Of a DNA stretch of 64,000 nucleotides, positions 55,977 to 64,000 are shown in pieces (position 1 is the stretch's first letter; every line of letters starts with the position of its first letter). The notes under the pieces were generated by a model, which had not been told where the DNA came from, did not search any database, and saw only the letters and a program-made list of their open reading frames with translations. Source of the DNA: JAPUME01 sp027294185 (GTDB lineage: Bacteria; Acidobacteriota; Terriglobia; UBA7540; JAPUME01); NCBI GenBank assembly GCA_963555835.3, contig CAUVWZ020000001.1, forward strand, positions 558,001 through 622,000, in the 5' to 3' direction. A program made the position numbers and the translations under genes.

Positions 55977-58637
55977 ATGACGACTCCGGGGAATAATCTG
56001 TCTCCCTCTTCCTCCTCCGCCTTGACCGAGCTTTACCGCCTCAGGTCGAAAAAGATTCGCGACAGCTTCTTCGTGAACGGCAACGGGCTTGACACCGCAA
56101 GATTGCGCTCCGCCCTGGTCGACGAGGTCATCTGCCGTACTTACACGGAATGTATATCCCCATCCTTGAGCGGCCCAGAAGATTTCTGTCTGGTGGGTCT
56201 GGGTGGTTATGGCAGGAAAGAGCTGTCGCCTCATTCCGACGTGGATCTGCTTCTCCTTTACCGCCACCGGGTGGGCAAACCCGTCAGCCGGGACCGGGTA
56301 GGTGAGCTTCTCAGGAACCTGTGGGACCTCGACCTGAACCTGGGCCATTCCGTGCGCCCGCTGGCTGATTGTGCGCGCTACCATCCGGATAACCTGGAAT
56401 TCAGCATCTCACTGCTCGATGCCCGCTATCTAGCAGGCGACCGGACCCTTTTCGCTCAACTGGAAGCCGAAGCTCTTCCCCGACTGGTCAGCCGCCAGGG
56501 CGTGAAGCTTCTGCGGAATCTCACCCAGCTTACCGCCGAGCGGCACCGGAACTATGAAGACACCATCTATCACCTGGAACCCAACGTGAAGTCGGCTCCC
56601 GGCGGCCTTCGGGACTTCCAGGTGGCATGCTGGATGTCGCAGATTCTCCATCTTGAGGATAAGGGGATTCTGCGACCGGGAACGGAACTGGTAGCAAGAC
56701 GATCGAGCAAAGCCCTGAACGCACAGCAGTTTCTGTTTGATGTTCGAACCTACCTTCACTATCTCGTCGGCCGCGACCAGAATACTTTGACCTACGAACG
56801 CCAGGAGGAACTGGCCGCCAAAGCGGCGGAAGGAAACGGAAAAGCCATACGGTCGCCCGAAGAATGGATGCGAGATTACTTCCGCCAGGCCCGGGTCGTT
56901 TATGCGCTGCTGGTTTCGAGAAGGGAAAAGGTCTCCACGGCGCACTCCTCACTGCTCTCCCGTTTTCGTGAGCGGAGGGCCAATCTCTCCCTGGGCCATT
57001 TCGAAATCCTGCGCGGGAAGATCTACTTCCCCCACTCCCTCTCGTTCGATCCCGAACTGCTGTTCGAACTTTTCAAGGTGGTGGCGCGGCATGGGGCGAG
57101 CCTGCGGCCCGAAACAGAGGATTGGATTTCCGGCCACCTTCCCCTTCTCAACTCCGTTGATCGTCCCCTCCCGGATCTTTGGGCGCATCTGAAGGAGGTC
57201 CTGACGGCACGCTTCGCCTACAACGCGCTCCTTGCCATGCACTCAACGGGCGTTCTGACGGCGCTCTTCCCCGAATTCAAGCCCATCGACTGCCTGGTGA
57301 TACGGGATTTCTACCACCGCTATACCGTGGACGAGCATTCTCTGCTGACCATTAAACATCTCCACGAACTGGGGCCGAAACCGGAAAAGAAGACTCGCCG
57401 CCGGAAAGCGACGAAATCTTCCGCTCCCCCGTGGGAAGAGAACTTTCGGGAGATATTCGCCGAACTGGAGCGTCCGGAGATTCTCCTGTTCGTTCTCTTA
57501 TTCCACGATATCGGAAAAGGAATCGATCCCGATCGTCACGTCGCTACCGGCATGGAGGTGGTGGAACAGATCATGGTCCGCCTGCAAATGGGACAGGAGG
57601 AAAAGACCCTCGTCCGCTTCCTGATCGAAAGCCATCTGGAGATGTCGACCACGCTGATGCGGCGCGACTTCACGCGCGACGAGGTCCTCCGGCAGTTTGC
57701 CGACCGTGTGGCCACCGCAGACCGCCTGAAGATGCTGACCCTCCTAACCTATGTGGACATCCAGTCGGTGAACCCGGACGCGCTTACCTCATGGAAGCAG
57801 GAGCTGCTGTGGCAGCTCTACATGGCCACCTACAACGAGCTCACCCGCACGGTCCACGACGACCGCTACGATGCGGCCTCCGCTCATCCCCAGATTCAAT
57901 CCGTCGTCGAATCGCTGGCGGGAAAGGCCGACCCGACAGCGCTGAAGGAATTCCTGGAAGGATTTCCCTGGCATTACCTGCGAACCCATTCGGCCGAGGA
58001 GATTCTTCAACATTTCCGGCTGGCCCGCGACCTCCCGCGGGACCGCGTGGAATCTCTCCTCCAAAAAAAGGGCAACCGGTATTCTCTGCTGGTAATGACC
58101 GCAGACCGCCCGTCTCTTTTTGCGCACCTTACGGGCGCTCTGGCGGCTTTCGGGATGAATATTCTCAAGGCGGATGCGTTCGCCAACCGGCGAGGTACCA
58201 TTCTGGATTCCTTCGTCTTCGAGGACCCCCACCGGAACTTCGAGCTGAATCCATCCGAGGTGAAGCGTTTTCGTGAAACGCTCGTGAAGATCATCGAGGG
58301 TGATCTCGATCTGAAAAGACTCCTCGCGGGCAGAAGAGAAGGCGCCGGAAGGACGTCCCGGCGCAGGATCCCGACCGCAATCGTATTCGACAATGACGCT
58401 TCGGCCCGCGCCACCGTGATGGAGATTTACGCGGCAGACCGCCCCGCCCTGCTCCACGATATCGGCCGCACCCTCTCCAAACTCCGCTGCAATATCGAAG
58501 TGGCGCTCATCGACACCGAGGGCGGCAAAGCAATCGACGTTTTTTATCTTACCCGGGAGAATAAAAAACTGGGGGCTGCCACGCAGCAACACATCCGCGG
58601 AGAATTGAGGAAAATACTTGCCCGAACCTATTCCTAG
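55977..58637 (+). CDS. glnD: [Protein-PII] uridylyltransferase / uridylyl-removing enzyme
   Basis: An 886-aa bifunctional enzyme that uridylylates and de-uridylylates PII according to glutamine. The nucleotidyltransferase domain shows VGLGGYGRKELSPHSDVDLLLL (GG...SD.D, about 73-93). The HD domain LLFHDIGKGIDPDRHVATG (about 508-526) performs removal. Two ACT domains close the protein: YSLLVMTADRPSLFAHLTGALAAFGMNIL and MEIYAADRPALLHDIGRTLSKLRCNIEVALI, the glutamine sensors. It completes the amt-PII cluster. Confidence 0.95.
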   Translation: MTTPGNNLSPSSSSALTELYRLRSKKIRDSFFVNGNGLDTARLRSALVDEVICRTYTECISPSLSGPEDFCLVGLGGYGRKELSPHSDVDLLLLYRHRVGKPVSRDRVGELLRNLWDLDLNLGHSVRPLADCARYHPDNLEFSISLLDARYLAGDRTLFAQLEAEALPRLVSRQGVKLLRNLTQLTAERHRNYEDTIYHLEPNVKSAPGGLRDFQVACWMSQILHLEDKGILRPGTELVARRSSKALNAQQFLFDVRTYLHYLVGRDQNTLTYERQEELAAKAAEGNGKAIRSPEEWMRDYFRQARVVYALLVSRREKVSTAHSSLLSRFRERRANLSLGHFEILRGKIYFPHSLSFDPELLFELFKVVARHGASLRPETEDWISGHLPLLNSVDRPLPDLWAHLKEVLTARFAYNALLAMHSTGVLTALFPEFKPIDCLVIRDFYHRYTVDEHSLLTIKHLHELGPKPEKKTRRRKATKSSAPPWEENFREIFAELERPEILLFVLLFHDIGKGIDPDRHVATGMEVVEQIMVRLQMGQEEKTLVRFLIESHLEMSTTLMRRDFTRDEVLRQFADRVATADRLKMLTLLTYVDIQSVNPDALTSWKQELLWQLYMATYNELTRTVHDDRYDAASAHPQIQSVVESLAGKADPTALKEFLEGFPWHYLRTHSAEEILQHFRLARDLPRDRVESLLQKKGNRYSLLVMTADRPSLFAHLTGALAAFGMNILKADAFANRRGTILDSFVFEDPHRNFELNPSEVKRFRETLVKIIEGDLDLKRLLAGRREGAGRTSRRRIPTAIVFDNDASARATVMEIYAADRPALLHDIGRTLSKLRCNIEVALIDTEGGKAIDVFYLTRENKKLGAATQQHIRGELRKILARTYS

Positions 58638-58685
58638 CGTTGCCCGCTGGAAACGGAAGGGCACGCCTGGAGTTGAGCGAAATTC

Positions 58686-59135
58686 ATGCGTATCGTAATT
58701 CAGAGAGTTGTTCGCGCAGCGGTGCGAGTCGAGGGCCGGACCATCGGCCAGATCGGCAAAGGTTTGCTGCTTCTGGTGGGGGTCGGAAAGGAAGACAAAC
58801 GGGAAAGCATCCACGCGCTGGCCGACAAGGTGGTTCAACTCCGCATCTTTTCCGACGAAGAGCATAGGATGAACCGATCCCTGGGGGAAGCGGGGGGTGA
58901 AATCCTCTGTGTTTCTCAGTTCACGCTCTACGGTGACTGCCGCAAGGGCCGTCGACCGAGTTATGACCGTGCCGCCCGCTCCGAAGATGCGAGGGCGATG
59001 TTTGAGAGCTTTGTGGGATTCTTGCGCGACTCAGGCGCCACCGTCCACACGGGACAGTTTCAGGCCATGATGGAAGTGGAATCGGTCAACGACGGGCCGG
59101 TGACTCTTCTCCTCGACAGCGAAAAAACGATTTGA
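58686..59135 (+). CDS. dtd: D-aminoacyl-tRNA deacylase
   Basis: A 149-aa proofreading enzyme that hydrolyses D-aminoacyl-tRNAs and Gly-tRNAAla. MRIVIQRVVRAAVRVEG, LLLLVGVGKED, LCVSQFTLYGDCRKGRRPSY (catalytic SQFTLYGD) and ESVNDGPVTLLLDS (NxGPVT) are all present. It starts 48 bp after glnD and may share its transcript. Confidence 0.96.
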   Translation: MRIVIQRVVRAAVRVEGRTIGQIGKGLLLLVGVGKEDKRESIHALADKVVQLRIFSDEEHRMNRSLGEAGGEILCVSQFTLYGDCRKGRRPSYDRAARSEDARAMFESFVGFLRDSGATVHTGQFQAMMEVESVNDGPVTLLLDSEKTI

Positions 59136-59156
59136 GCTGAGGGACGGAGGAGGGGG

Positions 59157-59978
59157 CTAAATCTTGATCTCCATGCCTTCCCGCGCGGCTTGGGCGACGG
59201 AGAATTTCTTCAGGGCCATCTGCAGGATTTCATCCACCAGGTTGTCGGCCCGGTCCGGGTCATGGTGATAAAGGACCATCTGCTTCGCCCCGACCTCCTC
59301 GCAGATTCTGACCCCCTCTTCCCAACTACTGTGGCCCCACCCCTTCTTTTCTTTGGTCAACTGCTCGGGCGTGAACTGGGCGTCGTAAATCAGCATGTCG
59401 GCGCCACGGGCGATTTCCCTCACATTGTGGTCGCCCTTCTTATCACCCGGCTCGTTATCGCTGGCATAAACCAGGGTCCTTCCTCCGCTCTCGATCCGAA
59501 AAGCGAGGCATCCCTGAGGATGGTTCAGAAGCTTGGTAGTTACCTTGAAATCCTTCAGGCTGAAAGAGGTTTCGCCGATGGAGGAGAACCTGCACTTCGC
59601 CGGCAACGACCGCATTTCAACGGGGAAATAGGGGGTTTGCATTTGTCCTTCGAGGACCTGCCGAAGGTCGGTCTCTTTGGATTCAAGGGCGTGGAAATGG
59701 AATCGGTTGATCTGGCTATAAAGGGGGACGAAAAAGGGAAGACCCTGGATGTGATCCCAGTGATAGTGGCTGAGCAGAATGTCGGCTTCAAGAGGGCGCG
59801 ATCCGCGCTCGGCGGCGAGATGGCGGCCGAGCAGGCGCAGCCCGCTGCCGCAATCAATGATCAGGAGATTGCCGTTGTCCGATCGAATTTCAATGCAAGG
59901 AGTATTGCCGCCGTACCAGAGATTTTCAATTTGCGGGGTAGGTATGGAGCCGCGTACTCCCCAGAACTTTATCAGCAT
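59157..59978 (-). CDS. MBL-fold metallohydrolase
   Basis: A 273-aa beta-lactamase-fold hydrolase. IKFWGVRGSIPTPQ at the start, then SHYHWDHIQGLPFF (HxHxDH), LLNHPQGCLAFRIESGGRTLVYASDNEPGD, YDAQFTPEQ and GWGHSSWEEG with further metal His. These match the cAMP phosphodiesterase / RNase Z-like group. Convergent with dtd, whose stop is 21 bp away. The substrate is unknown. Confidence 0.9.
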   Translation of the reverse strand: MLIKFWGVRGSIPTPQIENLWYGGNTPCIEIRSDNGNLLIIDCGSGLRLLGRHLAAERGSRPLEADILLSHYHWDHIQGLPFFVPLYSQINRFHFHALESKETDLRQVLEGQMQTPYFPVEMRSLPAKCRFSSIGETSFSLKDFKVTTKLLNHPQGCLAFRIESGGRTLVYASDNEPGDKKGDHNVREIARGADMLIYDAQFTPEQLTKEKKGWGHSSWEEGVRICEEVGAKQMVLYHHDPDRADNLVDEILQMALKKFSVAQAAREGMEIKI

Positions 59979-60073
59979 GGCTCGTCAAGTAGGCCCTGAC
60001 ATTCACATCCGGCAAAGAGCCTACATCGGTTCCCCAAAATTCGCAAGCCACTTGAGCCAAACACCCTTCTCCT

Positions 60074-61624
60074 TCAAGCCGTCGAAGCGGCTCGATTCCT
60101 GATCCGGCGACGAAACAGGACCTTCACCCCGTCCCGCCAGGTGTCAGCGATGCCGACCTTGATCACCTCCACCTCGGGTGAGAGGTGGGCGGCCACAGAA
60201 TCGATCGTCGAATGGAAACGAAAGGCCGGTGAGATCAGGTAAAGCAACGGCGGGTCAGCCGCAAGCTCGACGCCCGGAAAATAGCCGAATCGTTGCAACT
60301 GCCGACGTTCATTCAGCCACTTGATTCGCATCCAGTAGTCGAGCCCTTGCAGGACGAAATTGATCTCCTCGTGCATTTTTAATTCCAGCACGGCCAGCCG
60401 GCCGGATCGGGTTCGAGTGAGAATGTCCGCCACACCGCGGTCCTCGCCCGCAAAACTGCAAACCTGACGGTAAACGTGGCGATTGTCAAAGAGGTGGTTG
60501 ATCTTGGAAACGTCCCTGCACAAGACACTCTCAAGCCAAAGTTCAGTCCTGCGAGGGAGGGATCGCTCCGCAGACGCCCACTTCCGCGTGGGTGGATTCC
60601 TGAGGACCCTCTTCAACATCCGTCGAAATTCGGCCCAATCCCCCTCGCGCAGGAGACGGCGGCGAGAAGGCATTCCGAAAAGAATTCGCGGGGCCAGCTC
60701 CCCTTCGATGCGCGCGAACTCCCTGCCCCGTACGCAGAGTGAAAGCGCCTTGCCCTCCGTATCCGGAATGATGTCCACTTCCCCCCGGGCGTCGCCCAGC
60801 AGTTCCTCCACAAGCTTCCGGTGACGGGATAGAAGCTTTTCTTCTCCACGCCGGTGGCGCAAGCGAGTCTCCAGGTTGCCGTAGTCGCGGAATTCAACCC
60901 GTCGGTAGAGCTCCTCCGGTGGCTTCCCTTCAAAAAGCTCGAACCGTGCCCGGCGCGGGTTCAGGAAAGCCATACGATGCGCTACCGCTCGGGTCGAACC
61001 GGGGGGCATGAACAACCTCAAACCACCAATGGCGACGCCGTCAAGATTCGCGCGGAGCCACTCGAGCCACACCAACCCGAAGCCAAGAATCTGGCTGTAG
61101 TTCACCGGACTCTCCCCGAAGGCGGCCCCAAGAAAGGCCCAAGCGGTCCGTCCCTGGCGAGCCACTCCGCGCGTGTAGACCCCGGACAGCGAGTTTTCAC
61201 GATCCGAGCGGTTGCTCACTCGCTCGAACCTCCAGGCCGGAAATTGCGCCTCCAAGGCCGCCAGAAGCTGCCGCCGAAACTCACCGCGAAGCACGCGCTG
61301 CGAAGGGCGTATTCCCAGAGCAGCCTCTCGGATTTCAAGAATGGTTGCGGTCCTGCCTGCCGCCCGCCGGACGAACAGGCCCAGCCTTCCCGGGTCCCGA
61401 AATGCAATCTCCTCTACGGCCCGGCTCAAGCTCCTCATCGGATTCCAGACCTCAAGGATCAACTTCCCAAATTTGATACGGCATTCGCAGTTCGACCGGT
61501 CCAGGTCAAAGAGCTCCTCTTCCCCCTCCACAACGACTCCATGAGGAATCCGGGCAACGAAGGACTCAATCTCGCCTTGAAGACGATTCAATTCCTCCGG
61601 GCGTGTGGGGCCGGAAAGTTTCAT
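60074..61624 (-). CDS. Conserved hypothetical protein with PD-(D/E)XK-like nuclease fold at the C-terminus
   Basis: A 516-aa soluble protein. ATG 61624 is chosen since AAGG lies 6 nt upstream; M49 and M51 of a longer frame coincide here. The C-terminal third reads GVADILTRTRSGRLAVLELKMHEEINFVLQGLDYWMRIKW: an Asp, then ELK as (D/E)xK, then a Q-based helix, matching PD-(D/E)XK nuclease cores. The first ~320 residues are Arg/Leu rich and match no domain I know. The exact substrate is not known; a nucleic-acid role is inferred from the fold only. Divergent from thiG across about 140 bp. Confidence 0.78.
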   Translation of the reverse strand: MKLSGPTRPEELNRLQGEIESFVARIPHGVVVEGEEELFDLDRSNCECRIKFGKLILEVWNPMRSLSRAVEEIAFRDPGRLGLFVRRAAGRTATILEIREAALGIRPSQRVLRGEFRRQLLAALEAQFPAWRFERVSNRSDRENSLSGVYTRGVARQGRTAWAFLGAAFGESPVNYSQILGFGLVWLEWLRANLDGVAIGGLRLFMPPGSTRAVAHRMAFLNPRRARFELFEGKPPEELYRRVEFRDYGNLETRLRHRRGEEKLLSRHRKLVEELLGDARGEVDIIPDTEGKALSLCVRGREFARIEGELAPRILFGMPSRRRLLREGDWAEFRRMLKRVLRNPPTRKWASAERSLPRRTELWLESVLCRDVSKINHLFDNRHVYRQVCSFAGEDRGVADILTRTRSGRLAVLELKMHEEINFVLQGLDYWMRIKWLNERRQLQRFGYFPGVELAADPPLLYLISPAFRFHSTIDSVAAHLSPEVEVIKVGIADTWRDGVKVLFRRRIRNRAASTA

Positions 61625-61767
61625 CAGCATCCTTGCGATTGATCCGGGTCGCGTGTGTTCCGCATTATCCCGGTCTCCCCCGGGTCCGTCAACCGTTCCA
61701 TCACGAAAGAGTCGCCAGGGTTGAAAGTTGCAATTCCTTTCTAGGACCACTAAACTTGAATGGAACC

Positions 61768-62547
61768 ATGGCAAATGATGTTCTTCGCATCCGGGACCGC
61801 GAGTTCCAATCCCGCCTCATCGTCGGCACGGGAAAGTACGCCGACGCGCGTCAGATGGTGGAGGCGCACGAGGCCTCCGGGGCCGACATGGTCACGGTGG
61901 CCGTCCGTCGCGTCAACCTCACCGACCGCACGAAGGAATCGCTCCTGGATCACATCGACACGAAAAAGTACTTCATTCTTCCGAATACGGCCGGCTGCTA
62001 TTCGGCGGAGGAGGCTGTCCGCGCGGCACGGCTGGCCCGAGAGGTGGGCCTGTCGAACTGGGTAAAGCTTGAAGTTATCGGCGATCAGGAAACCCTCTTC
62101 CCCGACAATCAGGAACTCATCAAGGCCACGGAAATTCTGGTGCGGGAAGGGTTCGTGGTCATGCCCTACACGAACGATGATCTGATCACGGCCCGACGCC
62201 TGATCGATGCCGGGGCGGCGGCCATTATGCCCCTGGGCGCCCCGATCGGATCGGGTCTGGGAATTCAGAACATGACCAACTTACGAATCATGCGCGAGAA
62301 GATCACCAGCGTTCCTCTGATTGTCGATGCCGGTGTCGGTACGGCCTCAGACGCCACCCTGGCCATGGAGATCGGCTCCGATGCCGTGCTGATGAACAGC
62401 GGCATCGCTCTGGCGCAGGACCCCGTCGCCATGGCCTCTGCCATGAAACACGCCGTCATTGCCGGACGCCAGGCTTTCCTTGCGGGACGAATGGAACGCA
62501 AGCTCTACGCCAGCGCCTCCAGCCCTCTGGAAGGTGTGGTCCGGTAG
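61768..62547 (+). CDS. thiG: Thiazole synthase
   Basis: A 259-aa enzyme that forms the thiazole phosphate of thiamine from DXP, ThiS thiocarboxylate and dehydroglycine. FQSRLIVGTGKYAD, DMVTVAVRRVNL, LPNTAGCYSAEEAVRAARLAREVG, NWVKLEVIGD (Schiff-base Lys100), IMPLGAPIGSGLGIQN and PLIVDAGVGTASDATLAMEIGSDAVLMNSGIA are all present. ATG 61768 is the homologous start; the frame is open to 61603 without similarity. No thiS, thiF or thiH is adjacent. Confidence 0.95.
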   Translation: MANDVLRIRDREFQSRLIVGTGKYADARQMVEAHEASGADMVTVAVRRVNLTDRTKESLLDHIDTKKYFILPNTAGCYSAEEAVRAARLAREVGLSNWVKLEVIGDQETLFPDNQELIKATEILVREGFVVMPYTNDDLITARRLIDAGAAAIMPLGAPIGSGLGIQNMTNLRIMREKITSVPLIVDAGVGTASDATLAMEIGSDAVLMNSGIALAQDPVAMASAMKHAVIAGRQAFLAGRMERKLYASASSPLEGVVR

Positions 62548-62576
62548 GCCTCTCACGTCCACCTTTTCTCCGATGA

Positions 62577-62840
62577 TCAGCTATAAAGCCTTGCCGGTTG
62601 GCTCTGTTTGTTATGGCCTACAACCTGGGCAATTTTCTACGGCGTCTGGTCCTTCCCAGAAGAATCAAACACGTGTCCCTTCGCAGCCTATCGACCAAGT
62701 TGATCAAGATCGGAGCGAAGGTGGTCCGGCATAGCCGGATCGTGACGTTTCAGATGGCAGAAGTCGCGGTAAGCAAGGAGGTATGGGCCGAGATGTTGTC
62801 CCGGATGGACCGCTTGAGATGGATGACAGCCTGGCGATAA
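62577..62840 (+). pseudogene. C-terminal remnant of an IS1380-family transposase
   Basis: The frame reads AYNLGNFLRRLVLPRRIKH and STKLIKIGAKVVRHSRIVTF followed by QMAEVAVSKEVW, the typical C-terminal end of IS1380 (DDE) transposases. It starts at the stop codon at 62574 and has no N-terminal catalytic part, so it is a relic of about 85 codons next to thiG. No complete inverted repeats were found. Confidence 0.8.
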
Positions 62841-63070
62841 GTGTTTCTGATTGAGCCGCTGGATAGGTGTCTCTGCTTATCAGATTTTGACCAAAGCACC
62901 TGGACAACCCTAGGTCCGTGCGCCCATCCACTTCCTCCCCTCGTGCCTGCTCGGGTGACATGTGGGTCGAATTTACCCTTTCACCGAACCTCGCGAAAAC
63001 CCTCTTTTGACGGGAATCCATAAAACCATTAAAATCGAAAGCTTACGGTTAGCGTTGGGAACCTGCAACC

Positions 63071-64000
63071 ATGCCTGTATTGAGCTTTCAAACCGCCGGT
63101 GAATCGCACGGCCAGGGTCTGGTCGCCATCATCCAAGGCCTGCCTGCGGGCCTCAAGATCGATTTTGACTTCGTGACCGACCAACTGCGTCGCCGTCAGG
63201 GCGGCTACGGCCGCGGCGGGCGCATGAAGCTGGAGAAAGACCGGGCGCAGTATCTCTCCGGCGTGCGACTGGGTGAGACCATCGGCGCGCCGATTACCCT
63301 GCTCATCGAGAACAAGGATTGGGTCAACTGGCGGGACGCCCTTTCGGTCGAGGACCGGCCCGAGGCCCGTGCAAAGTATAAGCCGCTCTCGCCCCCTCGT
63401 CCGGGTCATGCGGACCTCGCCGGCTGCCTCAAGTACAACTTCCGCGAGGGGCGCTTCGTGCTGGAGCGGGCAAGCGCCCGCGAGACGGCAGCCCGGGTCG
63501 CCGTCGGAGCCCTGGCGCAACTGTTCCTTGCCGCCTTCGGAATCGAAGTGGCGAGCCACGTCACCGCCGTGGGCGAGGTGCAACTGCCCGGCGATGCCGT
63601 CTCCTGGGAGAAGATTCAGGCGTTGCGAAAACAGCAGGAAATCCTGCTGAATTGCGTTGACCCGGAAACCGAGGCTCGCATGAAAGCGGAGGTGGATAAG
63701 GCGCTCAAGACCAAGGATTCGCTGGGAGGAACCTTCGAGGTGGTCGCCCACAACGTCCCGCCCGGGCTCGGGACCCACACGCAATGGGACCGGCGTCTGG
63801 ACGGACTGCTGGCGCAAGCCGTCATCTCGATTCAAGCGGTCAAAGCAGTGGAAATCGGCACCGGCGTCACGAATGCAGCGCGTTTCGGCTCCCGTGTTCA
63901 CGACGCCATCGCCTATGACAAGAAGGAGTCCCACTTCGTCCGTCCCACGAACCGCGCCGGCGGGCTCGAGGGGGGCATCACGAACGGCGAAGACGTTGTC
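63071..64000 (+). CDS. aroC: Chorismate synthase (3' end outside window)
   Basis: Converts EPSP to chorismate with reduced FMN. The first 310 codons are in the window: VLSFQTAGESHGQGLVAIIQGLPAGL (residues 3-28), RRRQGGYGRGGRMKLEKD, PRPGHADLAGCLKY, ERASARETAARVAVGALA, GLGTHTQWDRRLDGLLAQA and RPTNRAGGLEGGITNGE. ATG 63071 matches the conserved N-terminus. The frame stays open to the end of the window. Confidence 0.96.
   Translation, partial: MPVLSFQTAGESHGQGLVAIIQGLPAGLKIDFDFVTDQLRRRQGGYGRGGRMKLEKDRAQYLSGVRLGETIGAPITLLIENKDWVNWRDALSVEDRPEARAKYKPLSPPRPGHADLAGCLKYNFREGRFVLERASARETAARVAVGALAQLFLAAFGIEVASHVTAVGEVQLPGDAVSWEKIQALRKQQEILLNCVDPETEARMKAEVDKALKTKDSLGGTFEVVAHNVPPGLGTHTQWDRRLDGLLAQAVISIQAVKAVEIGTGVTNAARFGSRVHDAIAYDKKESHFVRPTNRAGGLEGGITNGEDVV

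Overview
The window is GC-rich, densely coding bacterial chromosome. Gene content points to Acidobacteriota or a close relative, but no rRNA or other marker here settles it. The clues are many exported proteins (beta-propellers, TPR, DUF6807, CehA/McbA-type hydrolase, M14 peptidase, S55 peptidase), Tat-signal NIPSNAP and gluconate-dehydrogenase-subunit-3 proteins, an ECF sigma / anti-sigma / DUF4097 operon, and intergenic repeats of a type I associate with that phylum. No tRNA, rRNA or CRISPR array was recognised.

Layout. 0-5 kb: 3' part of a hybrid histidine kinase, an exported PQQ-type propeller, and an AT-richer RecB-like nuclease/RNase H-like exonuclease gene that appears frameshifted. 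5-8 kb: clpB behind a near-consensus promoter overlaid by two tandem 18-bp palindromes. 8-15 kb: two probable selenoprotein genes, each with an in-frame UGA at the redox position and a SECIS-like hairpin just downstream (a peroxiredoxin-like lipoprotein and a two-TM DUF2892 protein). Between them lie a DUF6807 lipoprotein, an orphan gluconate dehydrogenase subunit 3, and a glycerate 2-kinase / beta-hydroxyacid dehydrogenase pair. 15-25 kb: TPR protein, Mrp/ApbC with DUF971, CehA-like PHP hydrolase, a Tat-exported propeller and an M14 peptidase, with two copies of a ~178-bp MITE-like element in the spacers. 25-36 kb: mnmG, aroK, the ECF sigma operon, and a propeller/S55-peptidase pair. 36-41 kb: a compact argC-B-D-F-A operon with an ARG-box-like palindrome upstream. 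41-46 kb: YHS-like protein, PIG-L deacetylase, RelE/Phd toxin-antitoxin, HpcH/HpaI aldolase, NIPSNAP, GNAT and FmdB. 46-49 kb: HU, an orphan NuoI and a sugar-type binding lipoprotein. 49-58.6 kb: a nitrogen-assimilation island (beta-barrel porin, GSI-alpha-type and GSI-beta-type glutamine synthetases transcribed divergently, amt, PII, glnD). 58.6-64 kb: dtd, MBL-fold hydrolase, a PD-(D/E)XK-like protein of unknown role, thiG, an IS1380-family transposase remnant, and the 5' part of aroC.

Functional links. The nitrogen island holds a nearly complete sensing and uptake circuit: Amt imports ammonium, PII senses status through the uridylylatable Tyr51, GlnD is the uridylyltransferase, and two GS isoforms assimilate. 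The arg operon covers glutamate to N-acetylornithine plus ornithine carbamoylation. aroK and aroC are both shikimate-pathway genes but lie far apart. The most notable signal is the pair of predicted selenoproteins; the DUF2892 one carries a hairpin with a GGUCU loop 18 nt after UGA, the same loop and spacing I recall for E. coli fdhF. The Sec machinery (selA/B/C/D) is not in this window.
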